A stretch of 64,000 nucleotides of DNA from Methylobacterium sp. Leaf123 (GTDB lineage Bacteria > Pseudomonadota > Alphaproteobacteria > Rhizobiales > Beijerinckiaceae), in NCBI RefSeq assembly GCF_001423405.1, contig NZ_LMNS01000002.1, forward strand, positions 103,516 through 167,515. The letters run 5' to 3'. The notes beneath the pieces are model-generated. The model worked only from the letters and a program-made list of their open reading frames with translations, did not search any database and was not told the origin of the DNA. The stretch's first letter is position 1. Every line of letters starts with the position of its first letter. Shown piece after piece: positions 53,455 to 63,624 of the stretch. Position numbers and translations under genes: made by a program.

Positions 53455-54990
53455 ATGTGGCGCGCCCTCGTCTTCCTGGCCCTCCTGGCCGTCGCCGCCT
53501 ACGGCGCGGTGTGGATCGCCGACCATCCGGGCACCGTGACCGTCGTCTGGAACGGCTACGAGATCGGCATGAGCCTCGCCATCGCCCTTACCGGCGTGCT
53601 GGTGGCGGCGATCATCCTCGGCCTCATCTGGGCGATCGTGACCGGCGTGATCGGCCTGCCCGCCAGCATCAGCCGCTCGACCCGCGAGCGCCGCCGCAAC
53701 AAGGGTCTCGCCTCGCTCTCGCGCGGCATGATCGCCGTCGGCTCCGGTGACCCGCTCGCCGCCCGCCGCCATGCGGGCGATGCCGAGCGCTTGCTCGGCA
53801 GCCAGCCGCTGACGCTCCTGCTCAAGGCCCAGGCGGCCCAGATTTCCGGCGACCGGGACGCGGCCGAACAGGCGTTCAAGCGCATGGCCGACGATCCGGA
53901 GACTCGCGTTCTGGGTCTGCGCGGCCTGTTCGTGGAAGCCCGCCGCCGCGAGGACGAGGGTGCGGCCCGCGCCTACGCCTCCGAGGCTGCCCGGCTCGCG
54001 CCGAGCGTCACCTGGGCCAACGAGGCCGTGCTGGAGGCGCAATGCGCCGACGGCGAGTGGTCCGCCGCGACCGAGACCGTGGAGCGCCGCGCGGCGCTGG
54101 GGCTGATGGACAAGCATGCCGCCCGTCGCCAGCGGGCGGTACTGCTCACCGCGGCCGCCCAGCGCCACGAGGCCGGCGAGCCCGACACCGCCACCGAGCA
54201 GGCGCTCAAGGCCGTCAAGCTCGCCCCCGATCTGGTGCCGGCCGCCGTCATCGCCGGCCGGCTGCTCGCCCGGCGCAACGATCTGCGGAAAGCTGCCAAG
54301 ATCATCGAAGCCGCCTGGAAGACGACCCCGCATCCGGAGCTCGCCAAGGTCTACCTCAACCTGCGCACGGGCGATTCCGCCCGCGACCGGTTGGCCCGCG
54401 CCGAGAATCTCGCCAAGCTCTCGTCCTGGGAGCCGGAATCGCGTCTGGTGATCGCCCAGGCCGCGACCGAGGCCAAGGATTTCGGCCGCGCCCGCGAGGC
54501 GCTGGCGCCTCTGACCGACGACCGGCCGACGGCGCGCGTCTGCCAGATGATGGCGCGGATCGAGGCCGCCGAGCACGGGGCCGAGAGCGGGCGCTCCCGC
54601 GAGTGGCTCGCGCGGGCCGCCCGCGCCCCGCGCGACCCGGCCTGGGTCGCCGACGGCATCATCTCCGAGCGCTGGGCCCCGGTCTCGCCAGTCTCCGGCC
54701 GCCTCGACGCCTTCGTGTGGAAGACCCCGCCGGAGATCCTGGCCGGCCCCGAGGACGACGACGCCCCTGCCCCGGCTCCCGCCGAGTCCACCGCTCCGGC
54801 CGCGATCCCGGCCACGCCTGTGCCGGCTCCGGTCACCACGGACAGCCCGGCCGCGTCCGCGCCCGGCTTCCTCCAGACCGGTGCAGGCACCCCCTCGGTC
54901 GTGCCGACGTCCGCTCCGGTCAACGGCCCCCCCGGCCCGTCACCGGCCGCGCAAGCCACCCCGGCGGACCGTCCGCGCCGCATCGCCTGA
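53455..54990 (+). CDS. hemY: HemY-like TPR membrane protein
   Basis: 511-aa protein with an N-terminal pair of membrane helices (about residues 3-24 and 40-68) and TPR-like repeats through about residue 430, ending in a Pro/Ala-rich tail. The N-terminus [20 protein letters not shown] is the HemY_N signature. Its biochemical role is unproven. In alphaproteobacteria it follows hemD and the Mic60-like gene. It is preceded by an 117-nt gap and an AGGAGG-like stretch (AAGGAGG) just before the ATG. Confidence 0.9.
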   Translation: MWRALVFLALLAVAAYGAVWIADHPGTVTVVWNGYEIGMSLAIALTGVLVAAIILGLIWAIVTGVIGLPASISRSTRERRRNKGLASLSRGMIAVGSGDPLAARRHAGDAERLLGSQPLTLLLKAQAAQISGDRDAAEQAFKRMADDPETRVLGLRGLFVEARRREDEGAARAYASEAARLAPSVTWANEAVLEAQCADGEWSAATETVERRAALGLMDKHAARRQRAVLLTAAAQRHEAGEPDTATEQALKAVKLAPDLVPAAVIAGRLLARRNDLRKAAKIIEAAWKTTPHPELAKVYLNLRTGDSARDRLARAENLAKLSSWEPESRLVIAQAATEAKDFGRAREALAPLTDDRPTARVCQMMARIEAAEHGAESGRSREWLARAARAPRDPAWVADGIISERWAPVSPVSGRLDAFVWKTPPEILAGPEDDDAPAPAPAESTAPAAIPATPVPAPVTTDSPAASAPGFLQTGAGTPSVVPTSAPVNGPPGPSPAAQATPADRPRRIA

Positions 54991-55148
54991 AGCCCCACGC
55001 CGCCCGGACTCTAGCCGGGCGGCGCACAAGGCGTGCGTCTGTGGCATTCTTCGCCTTGCCAGACGCCCACGCCCCGGCTACAGACCCGCACCTGCCGCAA
55101 GAGACCACCGCCCGCGCCCAGCGCCCGCGTCGGTCCCCGGCTGGTTCC

Positions 55149-55238
55149 GGAGGGGTGGCCGAGTGGTTGAAGGCGCACGCCTGGAAAGTGTGTATACCGG
55201 AAACGGTATCGCGGGTTCGAATCCCGCTCCCTCCGCCA
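55149..55238 (+). tRNA. tRNA-Ser(GGA)
   Basis: 90 nt with an encoded CCA. The acceptor stem GGAGGGG pairs with CTCCCTCC, the anticodon stem CACGC/GTGTG carries loop CTGGAAA with anticodon GGA, and a long variable arm (TATACCGGAAACGGTATC) marks class II. The T-arm reads GCGGGTTCGAATCCCGC. Confidence 0.94.
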
Positions 55239-55372
55239 GAAATTCCATCAGCCCAATGACGATGCCGTCGTTTCTTAGAAAGGCGCGCAGCCTGTCCTAG
55301 CGACAAGCCCTACCGGCTCCTCAAAGAGTGAATCGTAGAGCGCGTCCCCGCTTCATCGAGGCTGGCGCGGCG

Positions 55373-55480
55373 TTAGGGGTCCAAACCGTCATCCTCACGC
55401 ACCCGTGTCAGATGCGGCACGACCAGCGCCCATTCGTCGTCGGACACATCCGACGGGCGGGTATTCCAGTGCAGGCTCAC
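55373..55480 (-). pseudogene. Fragment of an IS5-family transposase N-terminus
   Basis: A GTG-initiated frame of 35 codons reads NTRPSDVSDDEWALVVPHLT and then VREDDGLDP before a stop. This matches the beginning of IS5-type transposases (SD.EWALV.PYLT.MRED). The rest of the transposase is absent. It lies 135 nt downstream of tRNA-Ser, on the opposite strand, in a stretch without ordinary genes. Confidence 0.6.
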
Positions 55481-55584
55481 GCCCCCTGATCTGAACCACC
55501 GAGCCGACAGGTTCCCGCCTTAGCTCGGGGAACGACGCCTCGCTTCACGCGTCTCATCCTGGAACACCCAGTGAGGACGCGACA

Positions 55585-55866
55585 ATGTCGGTTTTCCAAA
55601 TTCGTCAGGGCGGCACGGGCGCAATTCTCTGGACTGGCGCGGCGGCCAACGAAATTCAGGCCATGGATGCGATGGCCCATGACGCTGGCTACTACGACCA
55701 CTCCGATCTTCCGGACACCATGCGCAGGGGTCTGAAGGTCGAAGCGCTGACCTTCGGCGCCGCCCGCGAACAGGCATCGGCGGGCCGAACCCAGGGTGGC
55801 CGAACCGGGCAGCTCGTGATGGGTACCGCGATCAACGACCGCAACCTCGGCCGGGCCGCTGGCTAG
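55585..55866 (+). CDS. Hypothetical small protein
   Basis: 93-aa soluble protein beginning MSVFQIRQGGTGAILWTGAA. The ATG has GAGGA about seven bases upstream, which supports translation. The centre is acidic and the end is Gly/Arg-rich. No motif recognised. It lies between a transposase fragment and a chemoreceptor, so it may belong to a small acquired region next to tRNA-Ser. Confidence 0.6.
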   Translation: MSVFQIRQGGTGAILWTGAAANEIQAMDAMAHDAGYYDHSDLPDTMRRGLKVEALTFGAAREQASAGRTQGGRTGQLVMGTAINDRNLGRAAG

Positions 55867-55898
55867 CGTCCGCGCCCCCTACGAGAGGGACGGACTGC

Positions 55899-56249
55899 CT
55901 AGTTGGAGGCCGTCCCTGTCATTCGCGGCAGAGGCACTTGCCGCTTGAATCCGCGCGAGGCGGCCCGTTCCGCGGCCTCCAGTCTATGGCGGCACTCGAC
56001 AGCATCTTGCAGCGCGTCCGAGATGGCCTGTCGGAGTGCGGCCACGGCATTGCCCCTCGACGTCGAGATACTGTTCGACGAGCACCTCCACCTCATCCGC
56101 TCGCGCTGCGGCCACCGCGCACACCATGCTCGACCTTTCACTCTGACGAGGGGCGGCGTCTGTTGCAGTACTGTGGCCCTGTCGAGGCCCTGCCCGCAGC
56201 CGCGGCAGATTTTCGGTTCGGGCCTGTGGGCGCCTCCGCGCGCGTCCAC
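55899..56249 (-). CDS. Doubtful small ORF with Cys-rich N-terminus
   Basis: 116-codon frame on the minus strand. The N-terminal third has ICRGCGQGLD, which looks like half of a zinc ribbon, and the C-terminal half is helical (AVAALRQAISDALQDAVECR). Codon pattern is not clearly coding and open frames also exist on the other strand, so this may be non-coding. The 394 bases from here to the next chemoreceptor hold no further recognisable gene. Confidence 0.3.
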   Translation of the reverse strand: MDARGGAHRPEPKICRGCGQGLDRATVLQQTPPLVRVKGRAWCARWPQRERMRWRCSSNSISTSRGNAVAALRQAISDALQDAVECRHRLEAAERAASRGFKRQVPLPRMTGTASN

Positions 56250-56643
56250 CCCCGCATCTCAGCCAATCCCTGGTCCCCGTTTGTGTCGGAGCGAACGGAC
56301 CTCACGCCGCCCGAACAACAGGGCGCTCGCCGAACGGCTGACCGCGTCAGATTGATCAGCGACATCCGAGAGCGAGGCAGGGCCAGGAACGAGACCGATG
56401 CAGCGCTGCGGATCCAACCGTTTGGAGGCCGTGGGGCGGAGAGAGCATAGCGCTTTCAGTTGCGCGTGTTTCCAAGCTACAAACTGTGGTTAGTAAGCTT
56501 GGCATTAGGTATAGCGTGCGAATTCACGAAAATTCCGGACCGCGCCCCTCTGTGATCGACTGCCCGGCCAGCCGTTATAAGAAACTTAAGCGCCGGGACG
56601 GCACTTCTCTGGGCCGACGAATTGCTACTTGGCTCGCTGAACT

Positions 56644-58797
56644 ATGATCGCTGCATCCCGTCTCGGGGTCCGTTTGCCCGCGACGACCATTGGTCTCGCC
56701 CTCTTAAGCGCTGCGGCCATGGGGGGGTTCAGCTGGTCATCGGCCAAGTCAGGCCTCATCGAAGCGGCGGGGGCTCGTCTCGAACTCGCTGCGGCTGCGC
56801 GACGCGATGGCATCGAGCTCGTGGCCGACAGAATGCAGGCGGATTTTCTGACGGCCGCCGGTCACCCGCAGATCGTCTCGAACTTCCCCGATCTCGTCGA
56901 GACCCTCGACCCTGCGAAGCCCGATTTTGCCGGCATCGTCGAGGCTTACCAGAGCCCCCCGACGGTCGAAGCACGCATTGCCCTGGACAGCACGCCCGCG
57001 ACCGCGATGTACGGCCGACGCCACGTCAAGGTGCAGGAAGTGGCCCGCCGGATCGTCGCCGAACCGGGCTATGCCGATCTGATCTTTCTCGATGAGAGCG
57101 GACGCATCGTCTACACGACGACCAAAGGCACGGACTTCGCCAAGTCGCTCGACGACCCGAGCCTCAAGGATACCGGGCTCGCGCGCCTCGTCGCGCGCCT
57201 GAAGAGCCAGGATCCGGCAGCGACGGCGTTCGAGGATTTCGCGGCCTATCCGGTCGGCGGCGGACCCTCGGCCTTCATCGGCCGGGCCATGACCAAGCGC
57301 GCCAACGTCGCCATGGGCACGGCGCAGGCGGTGGAGCGGATCGGCTTCGTCGCGCTTCGTGTGACCCCTGCCCTGTTCGACCGGACGCTCGCCAAAAGGG
57401 CGGGTCTGGGCGACACCGGGCAAATCCTGGCCGCGGGCGCCGATGGCCGTCTCCGCTCGAATCCTCCTCTCAACCCCGCCGTGAAGGCCGGCGCGCCGGT
57501 CTCGGACCTCGGCTTCTCCGCCGCGCAACTCGCGGGCGGCAGCTTCGCCTATCCGGCGGCGGATGGTCGCCACATGGCGGCGAGCGCTACGGTTTCGGTG
57601 CTCGGCGCACCCTGGACGGTGGTGGCGGAGCAGACGGAGGCGGAAGCCGTCGGTGCCGTGCAGGCCCTTTCGCGCACGCTCGCCCTCACCGCGCTCGTCG
57701 TGCTCTTGGGGACGGCCATCCTCGGGCTGCTACTGGCCCGCTCGATCGTCCGGCCGCTCAGCGCGCTCACCCGCGCCCTGACCGCGCTCGCCGCCCGCGA
57801 GACCTTGGCCGAGGTGCCGGGCAGCCGCCGCCGGGACGAGATCGGCGATATCGCCCGTGCCGTGGTGACGATCCGCGACATGTCTCTGGAAGAGGCCGCC
57901 CAGCAGCTCAAGACGACGGAGGCCGCACGGCTGCGCGAGGAGCAGGCGCGCCGAACCCTTCTGCGCGACCTCGCCGACCGTTTCGAGGACTCCGTCGGTG
58001 GCATCGTCGCCGGGGTGGCCCAAGCAGTCGGGGGTCTGCAGGGCTCGGCCGCGACGATGCAAAACGCCGTGTCCGGCACCGCGCAGCGCTCGACCAGCGT
58101 CGCTGGCGCCGCCCAGCAGACGGCCAGCAACGTCAACGCCGTGGCGGCAGCGGCCGAGGAACTCGAAGCGACCGTCCAAGAGATCGGCCGGCAAGTCGAG
58201 CAGGCCACCGGCATGTCCGCCGCGGCCGTGCAGGCGGCCTCCCGCACCGAGGAGACGATGGCCGCGCTCGCCCAGGCCGCGACCCGCATCGGGGACGTGG
58301 TCGGTTTGGTTTCGACCATCGCCAGCCAGACCAACCTTCTGGCGCTCAACGCCACGATCGAGGCGGCCCGTGCGGGCGAGGCCGGGCGCGGCTTCGCCGT
58401 CGTCGCGGCCGAGGTGAAGGAACTCGCCAGCCAGACGGCGCGGGCCACCGACGAGATCGGCCAGCAGATCAACGCGATCCAGGGTGCCACCGAGGGCGCT
58501 TCGCAGGCGATCCAAGACATTGCGGGGCAGATTCAGGCGATGCGCAGCGTCACGACGAACATCGCGACCGCGATCGAGGAGCAGGGAGCGACCACCCAGG
58601 AGATCGTGCGCAGCATGTCCCAGGCCTCGTCCGGAACCGTCGAGGTGACGACCAATATCGCCGAAGTCGCACAGGAGGCCGAAGGCGCCGGACAGGCCGC
58701 CCGAGCCGTCGCAATCGCCGCCGACGGTCTCGCGGACCAATCCGCCGCCCTGCGCTCCGAGGTCGAGAAATTCCTGGCCAATGTGCGTGCCGCTTGA
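56644..58797 (+). CDS. Methyl-accepting chemotaxis protein with a large Cache-type sensor
   Basis: 717-aa receptor. TM1 is about residues 13-33. The periplasmic region (about 35-340) has a double-Cache-like layout with [18 protein letters not shown] and a second module with [18 protein letters not shown]2 is about 345-367, then HAMP, then the signalling domain with [18 protein letters not shown]. The end is FLANVRAA, similar to the other two membrane receptors. Cache domains usually bind small metabolites such as amino or organic acids. The ATG at 56644 is preceded by weak SD-like sequence. A short CCGCGCGG hairpin lies about 35 nt after the stop. Confidence 0.92.
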   Translation: MIAASRLGVRLPATTIGLALLSAAAMGGFSWSSAKSGLIEAAGARLELAAAARRDGIELVADRMQADFLTAAGHPQIVSNFPDLVETLDPAKPDFAGIVEAYQSPPTVEARIALDSTPATAMYGRRHVKVQEVARRIVAEPGYADLIFLDESGRIVYTTTKGTDFAKSLDDPSLKDTGLARLVARLKSQDPAATAFEDFAAYPVGGGPSAFIGRAMTKRANVAMGTAQAVERIGFVALRVTPALFDRTLAKRAGLGDTGQILAAGADGRLRSNPPLNPAVKAGAPVSDLGFSAAQLAGGSFAYPAADGRHMAASATVSVLGAPWTVVAEQTEAEAVGAVQALSRTLALTALVVLLGTAILGLLLARSIVRPLSALTRALTALAARETLAEVPGSRRRDEIGDIARAVVTIRDMSLEEAAQQLKTTEAARLREEQARRTLLRDLADRFEDSVGGIVAGVAQAVGGLQGSAATMQNAVSGTAQRSTSVAGAAQQTASNVNAVAAAAEELEATVQEIGRQVEQATGMSAAAVQAASRTEETMAALAQAATRIGDVVGLVSTIASQTNLLALNATIEAARAGEAGRGFAVVAAEVKELASQTARATDEIGQQINAIQGATEGASQAIQDIAGQIQAMRSVTTNIATAIEEQGATTQEIVRSMSQASSGTVEVTTNIAEVAQEAEGAGQAARAVAIAADGLADQSAALRSEVEKFLANVRAA

Positions 58798-58937
58798 GGC
58801 GACACACGAACTCGCCCACCATTACGACGCCGCGCGGCTGATCGACCGCGCGGCTCAGGAGCCTCTGGCCGACCGCAACGCCACAGACATCGACGAGCGG
58901 TCGCTGTAGGAGCGGGTGAAACCGATCCGGCCAAGGC

Positions 58938-59585
58938 ATGAGAAAGCTCCAGCCCACGCTCTTCGACGAGGTCTCCACGCATCTGCCGCTCTTCGACGAC
59001 TTGCCGGAGGGAGCCGTCGAACGCCTCGCGGCCGTCGGCTACGGGCGCGGGCTGCTGACGGCCTCGCTCCGGGCCCAGCTGCGCAAGGCCGGCTTCGCCG
59101 ACATGGCCGCGCTGGCGCTCGCCTCGCCGGTCGAGCTGATGGCGGTGCGCAAGATCGGCCCGCTCCGGGTCACCGCAATCCGGGTCCATCTGCTCGGCGA
59201 ACTCGCGCGGCTGGTCCCTGGCGCGCGAGCCGATCACGACAGCGAGGCGACCGACCGGCGACGGTTGGAGCGGCTGCGCGCCATGCCGGGCGGACGGTTC
59301 GGCTGGGCCGGCGAGACCTGCGCGGATCTCGCCCTGCGGCGCTGCGCCGATATCAGAGCGGAACTCGATATCCCCGCGACCGACCTCGACCGGATCGCCG
59401 CCGCTCTCGCCCGAGCGCTGCTGCCGGAACGGCCGCGTGTGCCGGCCCCTGCGGCTGCGCCCGAAGCCGATGCCGCACGCGAGCGCGCCGAGCTGCTGCA
59501 GGAGCAGGACCGCCAATGGGAGGCCGCCGCTCCCGAGGCCGCCGCTCCCACGGCCGCCGTCCTGCCGAAGCGGGTGGCTCGGTAG
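58938..59585 (+). CDS. Helix-hairpin-helix domain protein, unknown function
   Basis: 215-aa soluble protein. Residues about 45-90 read as a helix-hairpin-helix unit with the GxG-type turn at VRKIGPLRV followed by a helix. A second similar unit occurs about residues 118-155. The C-terminus is Pro/Ala/Glu-rich. HhH motifs bind DNA backbone non-specifically. Nothing indicates a specific pathway. The start ATG 58938 follows an in-frame spacer after the chemoreceptor stop of 140 nt; the context does not show an operon. Confidence 0.7.
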   Translation: MRKLQPTLFDEVSTHLPLFDDLPEGAVERLAAVGYGRGLLTASLRAQLRKAGFADMAALALASPVELMAVRKIGPLRVTAIRVHLLGELARLVPGARADHDSEATDRRRLERLRAMPGGRFGWAGETCADLALRRCADIRAELDIPATDLDRIAAALARALLPERPRVPAPAAAPEADAARERAELLQEQDRQWEAAAPEAAAPTAAVLPKRVAR

Positions 59586-59772
59586 GATGGTGCCCCTGAC
59601 CGCATCACAGCGGGCGCTGATCGGCCGGCTCGACCGTGGGCGCTCAGCGCGGCTCAGGGTGCAACGGACCGGTTGGTCGGCGTCGCCATGATCAGGGGGA
59701 TGCAGGCGCCGTGCGTTGAGCGCGCGGCAGGGCCGCCGGACTGAACGGCGCTCACGACCCGTCTATTTCATG

Positions 59773-59838
59773 CCCGCCTCAAGCGGGTTTCGTAAATCCC
59801 ACCTTGCTCCGCCCGGCCCAGCCGCGGCGGGGTTTTTT
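59773..59838 (+). terminator. Two hairpins ending in T6, intrinsic-terminator-like
   Basis: A small hairpin (CCCGC/GCGGG at 59773-59787) is followed by a G+C-rich stem (CTCCGCC at 59807-59813 with GGCGGGG at 59826-59832) and TTTTTT at 59833-59838. The nearest upstream gene on this strand ends 187 nt before. It may end that transcript or the transcript of an unannotated RNA between 59590 and 59770. Confidence 0.6.
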
Positions 59839-59979
59839 CGTGCGTGCGCGCCCATCGCGTGCATCCGCCTCAGCCCCGCGATCATCCGGTTGTCGGCACT
59901 GACGTTAAGCGGCCGACTTCCACCGCCCCCCTCGGTCTCCTGCCGGATCGCTGCGTTAGGGCCGAGACGGGGGAAGCCG

Positions 59980-60132
59980 TTACCGAAAATCCCTTGGGAA
60001 TGAGGCCGCGAACCAAGCGACAGCCTGCCAGCCGCCATAGACCAACAGGCCGATGAGCAAGCCGCCGATCGCAAGCCGAAGCCGGAACGCCTCATCCCGC
60101 CGATCAGGTCGCTCCGGTTGCCGCCTCGCCAT
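59980..60132 (-). CDS. 50-aa single-pass membrane protein
   Basis: ATG at 60132 preceded by GAGGGA six to seven bases upstream. The peptide has a charged N-terminus (MARRQPERPDRRDEAFR), one membrane helix (residues about 18-41, containing IGGLLIGLLVYGGWQAV) and a short basic end. The ribosome binding site and clear membrane segment support expression. It has no recognisable homologue and would be missed by length filters. Confidence 0.55.
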   Translation of the reverse strand: MARRQPERPDRRDEAFRLRLAIGGLLIGLLVYGGWQAVAWFAASFPRDFR

Positions 60133-60488
60133 CGCCGTCCCTCACGCGAGCACACCTGAGCGCAGGGTGCTCTACACCACGGGAATGGATGAACCGATGG
60201 CCACGGGCGCGTGATCGAGATAGCGACGTGCCACGATGCTGATGCCTTCGTCGTTCCACCGCCCGAGCATCGTTTTTGTCGCGGTTTCCGCGCCCGCTTC
60301 AACCTTTTAACGAGCCACGCGCCGCGGCATGGGCCGAACAGGGCGGCGTGCTCGAACCGGCCCGCACATGGTGGCGAAGCGTCAAAATGCGAGGCCGATG
60401 TGAGCGTGCCGCACTCATGGGCATCACCGTCGCCAGCACCATGGCTTCAGCTCGCAGCGCAGCCCCCAACTGCCTCAGAACCTCCCAA

Positions 60489-60680
60489 TCAGCCCTGTGA
60501 CACGCCGGATAATCTCGGGAAATACGGGCTGTTGCTGCGGTTCAGAGCGGGAGCGGTCGGTCGCCCCTGTGAGCCGGCCGGTGCCTTCCGAGGCGAGAAG
60601 TACGGATCGTAATCGCTCCAAGACGCAGACTTTGCAGCCTCGGGCTTGCGGGCGACCGGCTTCGGAGCGGTTCTCGTCAT
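60489..60680 (-). CDS. 63-aa basic ORF, possible small protein
   Basis: ATG at 60680, frame beginning MTRTAPKPVARKPEAAKSAS. No membrane segment; the sequence is basic and Pro/Ser-rich, with WSDYDPYFS near residue 22. A perfect hairpin immediately precedes the ATG and includes the only Shine-Dalgarno-like bases (AGG). Coding evidence is modest. Confidence 0.35.
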   Translation of the reverse strand: MTRTAPKPVARKPEAAKSASWSDYDPYFSPRKAPAGSQGRPTAPALNRSNSPYFPRLSGVSQG

Positions 60681-60681
60681 G

Positions 60682-60711
60682 AAGGCCTGTCCATTTCTGT
60701 GAACAGGCCTT
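60682..60711. promoter_or_regulatory. 9-bp perfect hairpin at the start of the 63-aa ORF
   Basis: AAGGCCTGT (60682-60690) and ACAGGCCTT (60703-60711) enclose 12 bases. On the plus strand it is followed by TTT and could terminate leftover transcription. On the minus strand it covers the region just upstream of the ATG and could hide the ribosome binding site. Confidence 0.5.
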
Positions 60712-61207
60712 TTAGGCGAAAAGGGTTAACCGCACTGTTACCAAAATGGCACGAGCGCGCCAGTTGCGATCGACCGATCGGACGGCTTTATTCGCACGCG
60801 CATCGCAAGGATGTCAGCAGCTCACAGCAGCCGAACAACGCTCGTAAGACGCGATGAATGCCTCTGCCTCTTGTCGACGCAAGCCCGTGACGACAAGCCC
60901 TACCGTCGAAACCGTCCAGAGACCGTCAGAATTCTGCGAGAGAACAAGCGTCGTCATCGATCCCCCCTGTGCCGACCGATCCCATGCCCGTTCGAGGCGG
61001 CGGTTCCGCAGGTGAGTGACAGTTTAGGAATGCGAGACCGGCGGCACACCTGACCTTTCCGAGCCTCACTCTTTCGAGGCACGTGTCGCCCGCGGCGCCT
61101 TGGCGCTCGCCACCCCGGAGAACACCCCGACCGAAACGGGTTATGAACGACGGAAAGGTGAGGCTGGGCGATCCGGCTTCGGGACGGACGTCGTCGAAAG
61201 TGAGTGC
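60712..61207. other. Gap without recognisable gene before the helicase
   Basis: No frame here has a credible start with ribosome binding site and family features. The frame of the downstream helicase is open from 61100 but the family-like start is at 61208. Expected to contain the helicase promoter. Confidence 0.5.
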
Positions 61208-63352
61208 ATGGCCCGCAAGCGTCTTCGCCCCACAGCCGAAAGCCTGATCGAGGCCGCCGGCCGTCTCGGCCTGTCCCCGGCAGCGATCGATGTCGAGGCT
61301 CTGCGCATCCACCTCGAACTGCCGGAGTTCGGAGCGGCGGTCGAGGATGATCGTGTGGCGCACGCTCTGCGAGAGATGAAGACGGCGCGTGCCTTCGTCG
61401 AGGCCGGCATTCCGGCCCTGAAGCGAGCGGTCCCCGTCCTCAGGGCCACAGTGGCCAAGGACCAGAGCATCCGGTGGAGCGTCCGGGTCGGCATCCCCCT
61501 GCTCGATGCCGGCCGCATGGACCTGCGCATCGATGCTGCGCCGGACCCGATCACCGCCGAGATCCTCCACGGAATGGCCGCGCGGAACGATCCGACGCGC
61601 CGGCTGGAAGAACTGCGCGCCGCCGTGGCGGAGATGGCGATCCAGACCACGCGCGACCTACGCAAACCGGTCGATCGGCTCAGGTATCAGATCCTCGACG
61701 ATCTTCGCGAGGTGGGCGCCGATGCGGCGGCCTATCTTGAGCATCTGGACCGCTCGTTGCGCTCTCGCCCGTTCACCTTCGGTCCGAAACTCGCCCGCTC
61801 CCTCGCGGACGCCCTGACGCCGGTCCGCCAGCGTGCAAAAGCCGTGGCGCGCGAGGGCTCGCGCCTGCGGCGGCTGCGGGATCAAGTTGGGTTCGGTGCC
61901 TATATCGAGAAATTCGCCGCGGCCCGCCGGCTGAACCGGCGCATCCTCTTCCATATGGGGCCCACGAATTCGGGAAAGACCTATGCGGCTCTGCAGGCCC
62001 TGAGCGCGGCCCCGACCGGCGCCTATCTGGCGCCGCTCCGGCTCCTGGCGCTGGAAAACTACGAGGCGCTGGGCGAGCGCGGTCTTCGAGCCGGCATGGT
62101 CACGGGCGAGGAAGTGCTGGGGGAGCTCAACCCGACCCACACGGCCCGGACGATCGAGACGGCCGACCTGACCCGCCCCATCGACGTCGCCGTGATCGAC
62201 GAAATCCAGATGCTCTCCGACCCGGATCGCGGTTGGGCCTGGACGAACGCCCTGTTCGGCGTTCCAGCCAAGACGGTCATCGTTTGCGGATCGGACGACG
62301 CGCTCTCCTATGTCCGCCGCGCGGCCGAGGCCGCCAATGAGTCGCTCGAAGTCATCAACTTCGAGCGCAAATCGCCGCTCGTGCTTCTCGACGAACCGGT
62401 CCCCCTGGAGAAGGTCGAGCCGGGGGATGCCGTCGTCGCCTTCTCCCGCCGCGCCGTGCACGAGAATCGTGAAATCCTGGTCGCGCGCGGCCACCGGGTG
62501 GCAACGATTTACGGTGCTCTATCGCCGGAGGTCCGCCGCGCCGAGGCGGCGCGGTTCCGGTCCGGGGAGGCCAACGTTCTGGTGACGACGGACGCGATCG
62601 GCATGGGCCTCAATCTGGGGCCGCTGAAGCGGATCGTTTTCTCGACCGTGCGCAAATGGGACGGCGTCCAAGAGCGGGTGCTCACGAATTCCGAAATTAG
62701 GCAGATCGCCGGTCGGGCGGGCCGCTACGGGCATCAGGATGTCGGCTATGTGGCGGCGACCGAGCCGACCGCCATCGAGCCGATCCGAACCGCCTTGGCC
62801 GGCGCACCGACGGCGCCGGCGGCCGACACCCGCTTCTACGTGCGCCCCGACCTCACCGCCATCCGCTCCGTATCCGAGGAGATGCGGACGCCGAGCCTCT
62901 ATGAAGTGATGACGCATTTTGCGCGCGCCACATTCTATGCCGGCTCGCCGTTCCAGCCGTCGGCGCTGGAAGAGGTTCTCGAGATCGCACGGATTATCGA
63001 CCGCGCCCGGCTGCCGATCGAGGAAAAGTTCATCTTCTCGGTCTGCCCGATCAATCGGCGCGACGAGATCGCGATGGGTATGCTGGAGCGCTGGAGCCAA
63101 GTTCGCGCGGCCGGAACAACCGTCCCCGCGCTGCGGGCAAGCGTCACCGGTGAACTCGATTATCAGGAGCGGACGGTGAAGCTCGCCAGCGCCTATCTCT
63201 GGCTGGCGCGGCGTTTTCCCGAGACGTTCGATGATATCGAGGCGACCCGGCAAATGCGCCATTACGCCAACGACGCGATCGAGCATCACCTGCAGCAGAC
63301 GGCCACGCGCAAGGCGGAGCGTCGCGGACGGCGGGCGGGCGGAACGCGGTGA
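61208..63352 (+). CDS. Suv3-like DExH RNA helicase
   Basis: 714-aa superfamily 2 helicase. Motif I is HMGPTNSGKTYAALQAL (residues about 248-264), motif II DEIQ (about 330), motif VI IRQIAGRAGRYG (about 496). The GPTNSGKT form and the order of motifs match mitochondrial Suv3, the degradosome helicase, and its alphaproteobacterial homologues. The N-terminal 240 residues are specific to the bacterial members and of unknown role. The ATG at 61208 gives MARKRLRPT; an upstream start at 61100 is possible. It likely unwinds RNA in decay or processing. No nuclease gene is adjacent. Confidence 0.9.
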   Translation: MARKRLRPTAESLIEAAGRLGLSPAAIDVEALRIHLELPEFGAAVEDDRVAHALREMKTARAFVEAGIPALKRAVPVLRATVAKDQSIRWSVRVGIPLLDAGRMDLRIDAAPDPITAEILHGMAARNDPTRRLEELRAAVAEMAIQTTRDLRKPVDRLRYQILDDLREVGADAAAYLEHLDRSLRSRPFTFGPKLARSLADALTPVRQRAKAVAREGSRLRRLRDQVGFGAYIEKFAAARRLNRRILFHMGPTNSGKTYAALQALSAAPTGAYLAPLRLLALENYEALGERGLRAGMVTGEEVLGELNPTHTARTIETADLTRPIDVAVIDEIQMLSDPDRGWAWTNALFGVPAKTVIVCGSDDALSYVRRAAEAANESLEVINFERKSPLVLLDEPVPLEKVEPGDAVVAFSRRAVHENREILVARGHRVATIYGALSPEVRRAEAARFRSGEANVLVTTDAIGMGLNLGPLKRIVFSTVRKWDGVQERVLTNSEIRQIAGRAGRYGHQDVGYVAATEPTAIEPIRTALAGAPTAPAADTRFYVRPDLTAIRSVSEEMRTPSLYEVMTHFARATFYAGSPFQPSALEEVLEIARIIDRARLPIEEKFIFSVCPINRRDEIAMGMLERWSQVRAAGTTVPALRASVTGELDYQERTVKLASAYLWLARRFPETFDDIEATRQMRHYANDAIEHHLQQTATRKAERRGRRAGGTR

Positions 63353-63624
63353 TCGCGTTTTGGCGGGGTCGGGTTCGGCTCGGGTGAGTTGCTGATCCCG
63401 CAGCGCCACCGATTTGTCCGCGTCGGTTTCGAGGGAGCTCTTCGCCTCTCCCCTTTTCTGTGTTTCGGGGGCAGTTCGGGATCCGGCTTGGTGCGAAGCC
63501 CCCTCCCCTGTCGACGGCGAGGCGCGGGGATGATCCGCCCGCGTTCGGCGGAGACTATCCGGGAATGATCGCTCTGACTGCGCTATCTCCGCGCCCGGGC
63601 GGGTCTATCGGTGGTGTGAACGAC
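63353..63624. other. Gap between helicase and rRNA operon end, no gene seen
   Basis: The stretch contains no frame with gene-like features and no recognisable RNA. It is convergent: the helicase ends at its left and the rRNA operon terminator is at its right. Confidence 0.4.

Noticed and set aside
59587..59691. 34-codon ORF directly after the HhH gene
   Set aside because: Short, Arg-rich, without a distinct domain; may simply be leader sequence of an RNA.
60130..60190. tRNA-like stretch (GGTGTAGAGCACCC on the minus strand)
   Set aside because: Only a D-arm-like piece is visible; there is no cloverleaf, and the sequence is the leader of the 50-aa ORF.
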